DNA from: Hypericum androsaemum
Taxonomy: Eukaryota > Streptophyta > Magnoliopsida > Malpighiales > Hypericaceae
Reading direction: 5' to 3'
Assembly (NCBI GenBank): GCA_963995505.1
Contig: OZ023188.1
Coordinates: forward strand, 18,055,912-18,119,911
Length of the DNA: 64,000 nt
A model generated the notes under the pieces. The model searched no databases. It saw nothing but the letters and a program-made list of their open reading frames with translations, and was not told the DNA's origin. Below, in pieces: positions 35,706 to 48,412 of the stretch. A program made the translations under genes and the position numbers. Position 1 is the stretch's first letter; each line of letters starts with the position of its first letter.

Positions 35706-35938
35706 AAGGGTCGTCCTCGTCCACGTGGCGCCACGTCATCAAGTTTTGGTGACGTGGCTGGCCACGTAGTCCGGGCAGGGTTCGGGCGGGTCCGGGCAGC
35801 TCCGGGCAGCTGCCCGAGGACCTTTTTGATGTTAATTGGAATAAGTATGACTCGATTGGTCAGTTTTTTACCACAGGGTACTAAAGTGATTTTGGGCGAT
35901 ACTACAAGGTACTAAAGTAGACTTTTCCCTACTTTTTT

Positions 35939-37079
35939 ATATGATCAACCGAAATGAAGAGGGGAGCATGGACAGTATTCCACAAATAATCTCCCTTATT
36001 CTTCTTGGATAACCGCCTACTCAAACAACTAAGTCAAGAGTAATTATTTATGTTACACAGAGCGAGGTGAGGGGAAGATGCAGAAAGGGGATGAGCAAAG
36101 TGAAGTATATGGAAGGATAAATGATAAGGGGGAGAAGAAGTGGACAAGGAAATGCTTTACTAATTCCAGGGATTTTTTTAAGTCAATATGCAAATAAGCT
36201 GAGATGGCACTACCATGCTGATGTGTCAGCCATAAAGGATATTGATGTGTTTTCGGACATCGGAATATTACCTGGAAGGGGTAAATTGATCTGTTTAAAT
36301 AAGTATAGGGTGTTATACGATCCAATTTCAAGTATAAGGCTGTAATTGTATATTTTGTACAAATATAGAGACTTATTTGATATTTTGCCAATAAATATTT
36401 AGATGAAAGGTTGTATATTTTTCTATAGTGATCACCACGTGGTTAGTGGGTGGATGCGAAAGTTACCCAGGAAAGGGCCACTGGGCCCTGCCTTTCTTGG
36501 ACTTATTATACTTAAAAAGTTCGACTACCGGCCCGGATTACAATTTAATTTATTACTTCCCGATGTCATAAATGATCTTAAAATAAATGTGAAGAGGTGA
36601 TCACGAAGAAATGTACATCTACATATTAATTAATATAATTAATTTATAACACTCCTCTTTAATGTCCATTTGAATAATATGTCTTATCAAAAATCTTATT
36701 AGGAAAAATTACATGGTAAAATCATAATTAAGGAAAAAAGCAAGGTTTTCAAAAACGACCCGGGCGACTCGGGATTTCTCCCGTCTTTCGGGTCGAATGG
36801 TCCGACCGGTCAGACTGGCAGTCAGACCGGTACTTTTTTAACCCAAAAAAATTAGACATATTTATATATACATACCCATTTCCCTATGTTCCTTGCTGTC
36901 TGTCCCTTCCAACCACCTCCTCGTTCCCCTCCAACCTCCTCCTTGAGTCCTCCCCTTCACGCCTCAAGCTCTCCTTGCCCTTCATCCGACCCAATCGACC
37001 AGACAACCCAATCAAAATTTTAACCTCAATTCCAACGAAACCTTAACCGAAAAATAAAAACTTGGCAACGAAACCTTCA
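35939..37079. other. Intergenic; possible unclassified element at about 36745-36835
   Basis: No gene. A GC-rich patch (GACCCGGGCGACTCGGG and GACCGGTCAGACTGG-type words) stands out from the surrounding AT-rich DNA and resembles a transposon terminus, but no matching end was found. Confidence 0.4.
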
Positions 37080-37247
37080 TCCACGTTTCCGGGCAGGGTC
37101 CGGATAGGACGGGCATAGTCTGGGCAGCTGTTCGTAGACCTAAGTGATGTTAATTGGCTACAGTTTGATTCGATTGATGGATTTTTTTAGCACATGGTAC
37201 TAAAATGATTTTTTACAGTACTATAGGTATTAAAATGGACTTTTCCC
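37080..37247. mobile_element. Terminal fragment of a MULE related to 32836-35929
   Basis: Resembles the right inverted repeat of the 32836-35929 element: CCGGGCAGGGTCCGG, GATGTTAATTGG, GATTCGATTG, GGTACTAAAATGATTTT and a terminal ATGGACTTTTCCC ending at 37247. No left end was found, so it is a truncated copy. It lies about 260 bp upstream of the PHAF1 start codon. Confidence 0.75.
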
Positions 37248-37510
37248 TTATTGATTTCTATTCCTTCCCCTAATTCTCTCGCTCTTCCTTCGCTGGAACT
37301 CTCCTTCCTTTCTTCTTCTCCTTCTAATCTTTTCTTTTCTTTTCTTTTCTTTTCTTATCCCGTTCTACCTCTCTTCTCATCTTTACACCTTCTAATTCTA
37401 CCAAAACCCAGTTGGGTCGTTACACCCAATCCAATTGTGTATCGGATCCCTGAGAATTCCCCTTTTGCAATTACCTACCGAAATTAATAAATACGAGCGG
37501 CTAATTTAAC

Positions 37511-40344
<2,834 letters not shown>

Positions 40345-41341
40345 TGGCGATCTATGTGGTTCATCCTCTTCTTAGGTAATGCTCCACAACTTTCTTGGAT
40401 GCTTTAATTTATTGTTTAGAAAAAGCCCGAGTTTGTTAGTTAATTTTCTTCATGCAGATACTGATGTACCTGTTATAATTTATTTTGTTCAATTTTTTCT
40501 TCTCAATCTTTGTCCCGTTGTTGCTCCTATTTGGGTCTTGGTTAATCTTAATTTTGCTCCCACTGAATGTCTCAGATCAAATGTTGCCACCTTGCTGTAG
40601 AAGAGGTGGGATTGTACAGTCAGTTGAATACAAAGGAGGAGGGGATCACTGCAAAGCAAGCAATGCCTTTGAAGTTACACTCATTGTATAGATCTTTCCG
40701 TGTATAACTACTACTTGTAAATGTGCATATATCTCGCAGGTTTCGTACCGATGTACATCGAAACTTCGCTTCGTTCAGTGTTACAAAATGTCCCTCTAGA
40801 CAAGCAAAGACACAGAATGATATAAACTTGTTTCATGTAAAAGTATGTTCCTTCACTTCAAGCCTTTGTTCCGACAAAAGTGAAGTCCTAAACAATTCTT
40901 GATCTCTTGGACTAACCACCGTTCACAGATAACAATAACTTGTATGTATTGACACTTTTGTGAACAACATGGAGAATTTGATATACCCTTGTTTGTCGAT
41001 AAAAGAAAAGGTTTGACAACTAGATCGTTACGAAGGATGAACTTGATGATCTAGACGACTTAGAACTGATGTGGTCAATTTGCTCATTTTGAATACCTCG
41101 TTGTCGGTTTGCTCAATTTGAATACCTCGTTGCCGATTGGCACGTAAATTTGTGGGAAGGAGTCTGGGAAAAAACGATTTTATAGAAAAATTGAGCAATC
41201 GCTTACGATTAAAATCGTTTTTTCCCAGATGATTATGATGGTGCACAGGTGTCTAGTTTTATTTAGTACTATGATGTTTAATTTATTTTTAATAATTTCA
41301 GCTTTCAGTAGAAAAATCAGAATTTTATTAGACACACGGCA
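40345..41341. other. PHAF1 3' UTR and intergenic DNA
   Basis: Probable 3' UTR to about 40830. Two near-identical copies of a roughly 26-bp unit (TTTGCTC-ATTTTGAATACCTCG) lie at about 41079-41130. No gene. Confidence 0.5.
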
Positions 41342-41350
41342 ATTATGAAA

Positions 41351-41659
41351 GGGAAAAGTGCACTTAGTACTATGAGAGCTTGATGGTTTGACATATATAC
41401 ATATGTAGTTTGAAACACATCAAAATAATATCTGTAACTTTTCAGCATGACATTTAACGTCTCGGACAGCTGTCCGTGATGAGTCATTGAAACGATGTTG
41501 TTTTTATGCCCACATGGAAGCCACATACATTTTTTAAATGTGTTTTAAACGTATCAAATTGCCAAATTATGGAAAACCAAAGTGCACTTTTTTCGTTATG
41601 AACTACATACTTATATATGTCAAACTGTTAAATTACAGATACTAAACTGCAAATTTTCC
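41351..41659. mobile_element. MITE-sized MULE-type element upstream of HEMK2-like gene
   Basis: 309 bp. It starts GGGAAAAGTGCACTTAGTAC and ends ACTGCAAATTTTCC, with diverged inverted repeats (TTTGACATATATACATATGTAG pairs with CTACATACTTATATATGTCAAA). A perfect 9-bp duplication attatgaaa flanks it (41342-41350 and 41660-41668). Its right end is about 124 bp from the downstream start codon. Confidence 0.82.
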
Positions 41660-41782
41660 ATTATGAAACCACCTTCTTTTCCAATACACGTATAAATAAC
41701 CCTTCTCAATTGAAATTCCCCAAAAAGGAGCGCCGGCGCCGGTTTGGTAAGTAGAAGCAAGCGAGCTCAGAAGAGAGAGAGG

Positions 41783-42547
41783 ATGCCAGCTCGGAAAACG
41801 GCGGAGATAAAGCTAGTGAGCTCCCACCCGGAGGTGTACCCTCCCTGCGACGACTCCTTCCTCCTCGTTGACTCCCTCCTCTCCGACCGAACCCATCTCC
41901 TCTCCCACAACCCCTCCCTCTGCCTCGAGATCGGCTCCGGCAGCGGCTACGTCCTCACCTCCCTCGCCCTAATCCTCGGCCCTGGCCCTCTCTTCCTCGC
42001 CACCGACGTCAACCCCCACGCGCTCAACGCCACGCGCGAGACACTCATCTCCCACGGCCTCCTCCCGGACCCCCGCTACGCGTTCGAGTTCGTCTCCGCG
42101 GATGTCGTTTCGGGGATGGAGGATCGCCTCCGGGGGAAGGTCGACGTGCTGGTGGTGAACCCGCCGTACGTGCCGACCCCGGAGGACGAGGTCGGGCGGG
42201 GCGGGATCGCGGCCGCCTGGGCCGGCGGGGAGAACGGCCGGAGCGTGATCGATCGGATACTGGCTTCCGCGGAGGGGATCCTGTCGGAGAAGGGGTGGAT
42301 GTACTTGGTGGTGGTGCAGGATAACGATCCCACGGGGATATGCGTGGGGATGGGGAAGAGAGGGTTTTGTTCTAGGGTTGTGTTGCAGAGGTCCACCGAG
42401 GAGGAGTTCCTCCTTGTTATTAAGTTCTGGAGGGACCCCGACGAGGTGGAGAAGGACGGGGATGGGGTTGTCCGGTCCCTGGCCAGGCAGGTTTCGTCCC
42501 GGCTTTCGTTTTTGTGGAGGAGCGGCGACTGCCAAGCCGCTAAGTGA
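41783..42547 (+). CDS. HEMK2/N6AMT1-like (Mtq2-type) methyltransferase
   Basis: A single exon of 254 residues. The first ATG is at 41783 (MPARKTAEIKL); the frame upstream has only a TTG. It has an SAM-binding motif I (CLEIGSGSGYV, 48-57), an acidic motif II (ATDVNPHAL, 73-81) and the substrate-binding NPPY (126-129) of glutamine/N6-adenine-type methyltransferases. The length fits the eukaryotic Mtq2/HEMK2 group, which methylates the GGQ glutamine of release factor eRF1 with a TRMT112 partner. N6-DNA-methylation claims for this family are disputed. The high GC of the gene (codon third positions G/C) contrasts with its neighbours. It converges with the pectinesterase gene. Confidence 0.92.
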   Translation: MPARKTAEIKLVSSHPEVYPPCDDSFLLVDSLLSDRTHLLSHNPSLCLEIGSGSGYVLTSLALILGPGPLFLATDVNPHALNATRETLISHGLLPDPRYAFEFVSADVVSGMEDRLRGKVDVLVVNPPYVPTPEDEVGRGGIAAAWAGGENGRSVIDRILASAEGILSEKGWMYLVVVQDNDPTGICVGMGKRGFCSRVVLQRSTEEEFLLVIKFWRDPDEVEKDGDGVVRSLARQVSSRLSFLWRSGDCQAAK

Positions 42548-42933
42548 TGCAATGTGGATCAGTTTGTGCGGTGAGATTTCAGCCCCAGCTTAAATATGAT
42601 GGTCCTTTTGTGCTAATTCGCAAATGTTTACGAGCATTGAATTGATTGCCACATTTATTGCTGGAGAATGGAAAGTTTCGAATCCGAGTCATCGTGTATA
42701 GGGAGTCACTAAGTGATAGAATGTGAATCGAATTGTGGGCAAATGGTTGGATTTTGTTCCTTTTCTGCTTTATAATGAATAGAATCTCGATTTGAATTTG
42801 CAATGTTTTTAGGGGTGCAATTTGCTTGCTGTTTGTTACTGGAGAATGGAAAGTTGAAAAAAATCATTTAATTAAACTAAGTCAAGTTGAATGAATCTAA
42901 AACCTCCACAACAAGTTGAATGAATCTGAGTTG

Positions 42934-44876
42934 TCATGTGTTGCGAAGCCATTTTTGACCGTCGATGAAATCGATGGTGGTGAACGGTTCTGCCTCTTTC
43001 TTTGTGAGCTCCCTAGACCATGACACTCTCCCGCCAAAATCCGCGCCTGGTCCTGAGCACTTGTATTGTCCATAGAACACAGTCCTGCAAGGGTGTTTTG
43101 GCGTTAGAGATGTCAGCTTAGTTAAGGTGACCAATGTTGATTGTAATAATGTTGTGAAAGAGGTGCACTCACATGTCTCTGTTTTTATCTCCCCAGTCGT
43201 TCCATCCTTTGGGGATGATAATCTTGTCCATGTAAGTGTAAGCAAAGACGACCCTAGAAAAGGTGCCCCATGCCCTGCCCAAGTAGAGAGCACCTGATCC
43301 GGTGACCCTGCAGTTGAAAAAGGAGAACCCTGTTTGCTCTAGGAAGCTCTCTCTCCGCTGGGCTGTTAAAGCTCCGAATCTGGTTGTTATGGCATGCAAA
43401 TGACAGCTCTCATAGAACGAGAGCCCATTTCCAAATATGAAGTCAACTGAACCTTGGATGTAGCATCTCTTGAAATAGTGCCTTCCCATATGATCATAGA
43501 GGGTGTCCTGGGCTCCAATGAACTTACAATCTATGAATGCTGCCATGTCTCCTGATATTCGTAAAGCCACTGCTTGCTTCCCTAGCGCTCCTGATGGTGG
43601 CGATGGGGCGCTATTCTAAGTTGATATAGATTTTGTCAATCAAATTTGACGCTTTCCTTGGGTACCGAACCTCATTCACTAACATTTTGTTTAGAGAAGT
43701 AAAGAGAAAGACTTGGAAGTACATCAGGGTTCATATCAGTACATCTTGTAGGATGGTCGTTACTAGTAGCTTTAAGATTAGCAATACTTCCTTTAGACTA
43801 AAGCTGGTTAGCTTTTTTGCGTTTTTTTTACATTGCAGGTGTTTGAAAGGTCACTTTTAACTTTTGGATTGAAGTCTGAAATCAGTTCTCCAAATATCCA
43901 ATTCTATCTGATCAACGTGAAATGGGAACTATGAAGTCCATGCAATGTCGAGCAAGCTTTACGAGTAAAGAGGTGCGGTCAATGAATGATATGTGAGGAA
44001 GGAACCATCCATTTTTTCTCTTCTTAGAGTAATAGTTTCCTTTGCAGTTGGATTTGGCTCTACAACATCAAAAGAAAACTTGGTTTCTGTTCTGCTAGAA
44101 GCCCTTACTTGTGAAAACTTGGTTTCTGTTCTGCTAGAAGCCCTTACTTGTGGGAATCACCAGACTGCTTAGATAGGTTTTTAGTGGGTTCATAAGCAAT
44201 GTATAAAATGAGATTGTAGCAATTATCTGCTATGCTTATGAACAATGCGACTCGCTATAAGCACTAGAACATAAAGGGTTACCTTGAATTGGATGTGCTT
44301 TGCTATGAAGTATGGAGAATCAACAGAAAATGTTGCAGAGCCATAAGTACCCATTGGATGCCCGTTCCGTCCCATCCGCTCTGCTGTGTCATCCCACTGA
44401 ATGATGGTCTTGTTTGCTCCAGCACCAACCATGGTAATGTAAGCTTTGGTGTTAGGAATTGAGACCTTCTCCCTGCATTTTTAATCCAAAGTGAGCTGTG
44501 AGAAATAATGTGCTTGAGCTTCAATCAAGATAACAAGCCGGCTGCACTGACATCCGAATCTGATGTTCTTATACCTGTAAGTGCCTTTTCCAACCAAGAT
44601 CAAGACTCTGCAGCGAATGCTATCGGGCAATGAATTGATAGCCTTTTGCACAGAGACAAACCCACCGGAGCCCTTTTTGCTCACTTTGATGGTTAAGCAA
44701 GGCTTCACCTTGTTCTTAACTTTATCGGACACTTCGTGTCTGAAAGACCCCATTTTTCTTATCCAATTAACGTAAGCTTCTTCACCAGGCACAGCAAACG
44801 TCGTGGAGCCGTTTCGGAGATGTGATGCATTCGCAGCTCCAAACACGAGCAGAAGCAACGACACTACACTCAGCAT
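42934..44876 (-). CDS. Pectinesterase (type without PMEI domain)
   Basis: Four exons: 44876-44575, 44472-44283, 43615-43173 and 43084-42934; 361 residues. A signal peptide comes first ([18 protein letters not shown]). The catalytic domain contains [29 protein letters not shown] (Gln200/Asp201), the nucleophile region DFIFG (Asp222) and LGRAW (Arg278, Trp280), so all catalytic residues are present. There is no inhibitor-like pro-domain, so this is the short type. It de-esterifies homogalacturonan in the cell wall. Intron 2 (43616-44282) contains a 39-bp tandem duplication. I chose ATG 44876; the preceding codon is GTG. Confidence 0.93.
44074..44151. repeat. 39-bp tandem duplication in pectinesterase intron
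   Basis: Two copies (44074-44112 and 44113-44151) beginning GAAAACTTGGTTTCTG, visually identical. Confidence 0.95.
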
Positions 44877-45725
44877 CACTGCGGGTACAAGATGAGCTAA
44901 TGCTTGTTGGTAGATGCTATGGCTGCTCCTTTACACGAAGATAAGGAAGATTAGGTGTCCAAGAAAAGGACAGCAGAAGATTCCGAGGAATCCAGCAGTG
45001 TGGTGGTGTCTCTTCCTCTCCGTGCCCATAAGACTTGAGGCATTGAGTCTAGTTGGTTTCAGACATCAATTGTCTGCTTCTGCTTCTGACAGTCTCATGC
45101 AAGACAAGCTCAGATTTTGCATCCATGGAAAGTGTTGCTGGTCCACCAACTTTGGCTCATCTTATCTTTTCCATGCTGTCTCTACTTTGGCTGCGCTGTT
45201 AATTTTCCAAATTTTTAAATGAAATTCACCTTGTTTCTTCTCATCAGTCACGTTAAATCTGAATTAATAATCAATACGATTGTTATTGTTCTAAGTAGTA
45301 AATTTTTTTGATTCTTTTGGATTTAGATACAGGCGTTACGAATAAAAAATACATGTTGTTTTATAATAATAAATCGGAATTAATAGGATTGGCCTTGGGA
45401 AAGAGTAGCTGTTCAATTCTTCTACATTGGGCTAAGCTACCCTATACGTGATGCAACGAATTAGGCGAACCCTTCCCATACGCCAACGCTACGCCGAAAG
45501 TTTTAATGGTTATGTAGGATAGCAAAATGATTACATACTAATCGTAAGAAGTGTGGTTTTTTTTTTCTCGTTTCCAAATAATAAGAAAAGTAGAAAAATA
45601 ATTATACATTTACTCGCAGTTTTCTTTTTGGTTTTCCCAAAACACTCGAGAACTTTAGCGGAAAAAGACAATAAACGTTTTATGTAATAATATGTATTAT
45701 TACACATGAGGTTATGAACCACAAA
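44877..45725. other. Pectinesterase 5' flank and intergenic DNA
   Basis: No gene beyond the pectinesterase promoter region; AT-rich from 45200. Confidence 0.5.
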
Positions 45726-45797
45726 TCCGTTGTAGTCTAGTTGGTCAGGATACTCGGCTCTCACCCGAGAGACCCGGGTTCAAGTCCCGGCAACGGA
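45726..45797 (+). tRNA. tRNA-Glu (CTC)
   Basis: 72 nt with paired acceptor ends TCCGTTG/CAACGGA, an A box (TAGTCTAGTTGG), an anticodon arm CTCGG-CTCTCAC-CCGAG giving anticodon CTC, and a T arm with GGTTCAAGTCC. No intron. A T-run (about 45799-45804) follows as a Pol III terminator. The 3' CCA is not encoded, as usual for plants. Confidence 0.97.
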
Positions 45798-45998
45798 ATT
45801 TTTTAGGTTTTTTAACCGCGCTGTAGGTAATTTCCCCCTTCCATTTCCTTATCCCCCCTCTCTCTCTCCCTGCAACGCAATTCTGTTGCTTCGTTTAGGT
45901 TTTCCTTATTCCCACAAACCTTCCTTCCTTAAAATAAACCGTCCGTCTCTGGCTCCTATTTGAATTCCCCATTTTGCCCTCGCAGTGGAAGTGTAACG

Positions 45999-47322
45999 AT
46001 GAGCGTTGCTGGATGCCCTTCGAGGTGCAGTCTCCCCGCGCCGCCACGTGGACTAGGCCCGGCGTGTACTGGCCTTCCACGCCGCAAGATTGCGTTCCTC
46101 CATTTGCAAAGGTACCTATTATTCCCACATCGGCTGGTTACTCGAATTTCTTCGTGGGGAGTGAATTGACTTGTTTGCGCTTGTGATGTTTCTCTCTCTT
46201 GGCTTCTCGTAGTAGCGGCAGTTACCCGGCGGGATGCGCGAAGCTTGGCGTTCCGCGGAGGAGATGCCGCGCAATGGAGGCTTCTTACGGTGGTGACATG
46301 ACGAATGATCGACCAGGTGAAATTAGTTGCTAATCCTGTTCCGAGTTAGGTCGTGGCGGTTAAATCTGCATTAATCATATAGGTTTGAAGATTAACAAAC
46401 GTTTCCCGTTCATCCTGATCGTTGTCGCGGAGATAGTACATTCTCCTGTCGTTTTGAGATTGAGTGGATTGGTTTATGTGTTGGTTAACTGTGAACTTGT
46501 GGTTCGATTTCAGTTGTTTTCCCTAAAATTCATGTGAGAGACCCCTACAAGCGGCTCGGTATAAGCAGTGAGGCTGGCGAGGAGGAGATTCAGGCTGCAA
46601 GGAACTACCTCGTTCAGCAATATGCTGGACATAAACCAAGTGTCGATGCGATTGAGTCAGCTTACGACAAGATTATAATGGAGAAGTTTTATGAAAGGAC
46701 CAACCCTAAAGTTGATATCAACAGAAAGGTGAGGGAAATAAAGCAGTCTGGCTTTGTGCAGGGTGTCGCCGGCAGGTTTCGAACTCCATCCACGAAGGTT
46801 TTTCTTAAAACAGCATTCACATTTCTAGTACTTGGAGCTCTCTCTGTCTTCTTTCCAACCGAAGATGGTCCAACTCTTCAAGTGCTAACATCCTTTCTAG
46901 CTACCATGTACTTCATACATGATCGAGTGAAAAGCAAATTCAAGGCTGTACTTTACACGTAAGTGAACGGTCTCTCCCTGCATATTTATTTGGCCTCGGA
47001 ATATATGATAAAGGATCTGGACCGCATTATGGCGAACCAATTACTCCAGGATTGGTGCTGGAGAAAATTGTTTATGTTTTGTATTTTACCGATCTTTGAG
47101 TTCTTTTCACTTTTTGTAAAGGCTCGATTCTTACACTAAGCAATGGCTTTGCTCCTGTGATGCAGCATTGGTGCTTTTGGAATCTCATGGCTTGTGGCGA
47201 CTGTACTGATGGTAGCTACAACTCCAACAGTGCCATTCGTTAACGGGCTGAGGAGCTTTGAAGTGACATCCTCGTTGATAACCTATGCGTTTCTCTGGGT
47301 TGCATCAGCCTATCTACAGTAG
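45999..47322 (+). CDS. CPP1-like (DUF3353) chloroplast J-like membrane protein
   Basis: Four exons: 45999-46111, 46213-46316, 46514-46958 and 47166-47322, in phase, 272 residues. The N-terminus (about 1-70) is rich in Ser/Pro/Arg, as in a chloroplast transit peptide. A J-like region follows (HVRDPYKRLGISSEAGEEEIQAARN), without an obvious HPD. Then come about four hydrophobic segments (TAFTFLVLGALSVFF, LTSFLATMYFIHD, ISWLVATVLMVATT, LITYAFLWVASAYLQ). CPP1 and relatives act in chloroplasts, for example in stabilising protochlorophyllide oxidoreductase; this paralogue resembles At3g51140. The start at 45999 is the first ATG giving the transit-like leader. Confidence 0.92.
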
Positions 47323-48412
47323 TGCTTGGCTCAATGTTGCATTCAGCGCCTCATAGTGAAAGAGAACACAAGTGCCTGCTCTGTTTTGGTCTAAAGATGT
47401 ATCATGTTTCTGAATATCACTTTCATATCTCTAGCAGCTAGCAGGTAAGAATTTGCCTACAAAGAGGTTTAGGTTTAGGACATACCAGATGGATTCACTT
47501 CAATGAAATTAGAAGATTGCATCGTGTCTTTCTTCCTCTTCATGGCTATGTTTCCCCTCAAGTATTTTCTGGTTTTTTCTCCGGTAGACGTTCTCTACTC
47601 GGGTTTTTGTGTCGCTGCATCTATGTGCAGCTGCGCTCGATAGGCCTGCCGTTTATTTGGAGCTGCAAGATAGTCCGAGCAGTTTCGGAATCAAGAATGG
47701 CCTGTTGCGGTGCTTCTGGTCCTTCAGCTTCCGCCAGTTATCTATGGACTTTTTCTCAAAAGATCTCTACAACTTGTGTCAGGCCCTTTTGATAAAGGCC
47801 GTTGCATGTCTGATTGGCACTCCTCCACAATCTACCACCACAATCGTTGGTCACCCAACTGGTTAGTGTTGTAGCTTGTAGGATCTTTTCGGTTTCGTAT
47901 CGATGGGACCGTGATGATCATGACGTCGCGACCTTGAGACAATCGCGAGGTGCGTAAATAATCGCAAATGAACATGTGAATTGCACTGAACCCTGACTTC
48001 AGCTGTCCACTTCTGGTCTTTTCCAGAAAACTACATTTGCTAGTTGCTACGAACCTGACAAATTGTCAATCAGACGTCAAAAAGATCTAAAAAAGATCTC
48101 AGCTTCCCTTCAAACTAGTAGACCTCAATGATTCTCCTATTTGCAATATTGCAAAGCCCTGACCTCCAACTCCAATTCCCTCTAATTACTTTCACAAGTA
48201 TGTATGACCACGTACTATATCAGCCACGTAAGCAATTATCGTCCTACTTGGCGCCCGCAGATTGGCCATTGCATTACAGCCTCAGATGGGATATCGCCAT
48301 TGAAGGTGTGCACCTATAAATACAATAAATCAGAACAAATCGTTTGCCTTATAGAGAGCGAACAAGTCCAAAAGAGAAGTAGGGTACATTCCAGGTTCTA
48401 TTCAAAGGAAAC
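47323..48412. other. CPP1-like 3' region and aldolase promoter
   Basis: 3' UTR of the CPP1-like gene to about 47520, then the upstream region of the aldolase gene. Open frames at 47517-47866 have no recognisable domain. Confidence 0.5.
48314..48322 (+). promoter_or_regulatory. TATA box of plastid aldolase gene
   Basis: CTATAAATA about 90 bp before the aldolase ATG, leaving a normal 5' UTR of about 60 nt. A GATATCGCC word just upstream (about 48290) resembles part of light-responsive I-box regions, which I only suggest. Confidence 0.7.

Larger units (their letters stand above)
32836..35929. mobile_element. MULE split by a gag-only LTR retrotransposon
   Basis: The ends GGGAAAAGTCCACTTTAGTA and (reverse complement) GGGAAAAGTCTACTTTAGTA lie between perfect 9-bp duplications tactttttt (32827-32835 and 35930-35938). 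The left inverted repeat is cut at 32930 by the LTR element and resumes at 35324 (caaaaaggtcctc..), pairing with 35710-35925 through CCACGTGGCGCCACGTCA-type sequence. The ancestral length was about 700 bp. Its core is an AGG-rich simple repeat. Confidence 0.93.

Noticed and set aside
35381..35915. Long open frames encoding poly-Glu/Arg, poly-Ser or poly-Pro
   Set aside because: All are read through a (AGG)n repeat inside a MULE, open in several frames on both strands; not genes.
41969..42552. Long minus-strand frames opposite the HEMK2-like gene
   Set aside because: Arise from the high third-position GC of the real plus-strand gene; no domain recognised.
42900..45200. HEMK2-like gene, pectinesterase and tRNA as a functional cluster
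   Set aside because: Convergent and unrelated genes with separate promoters; proximity alone does not support a joint pathway.
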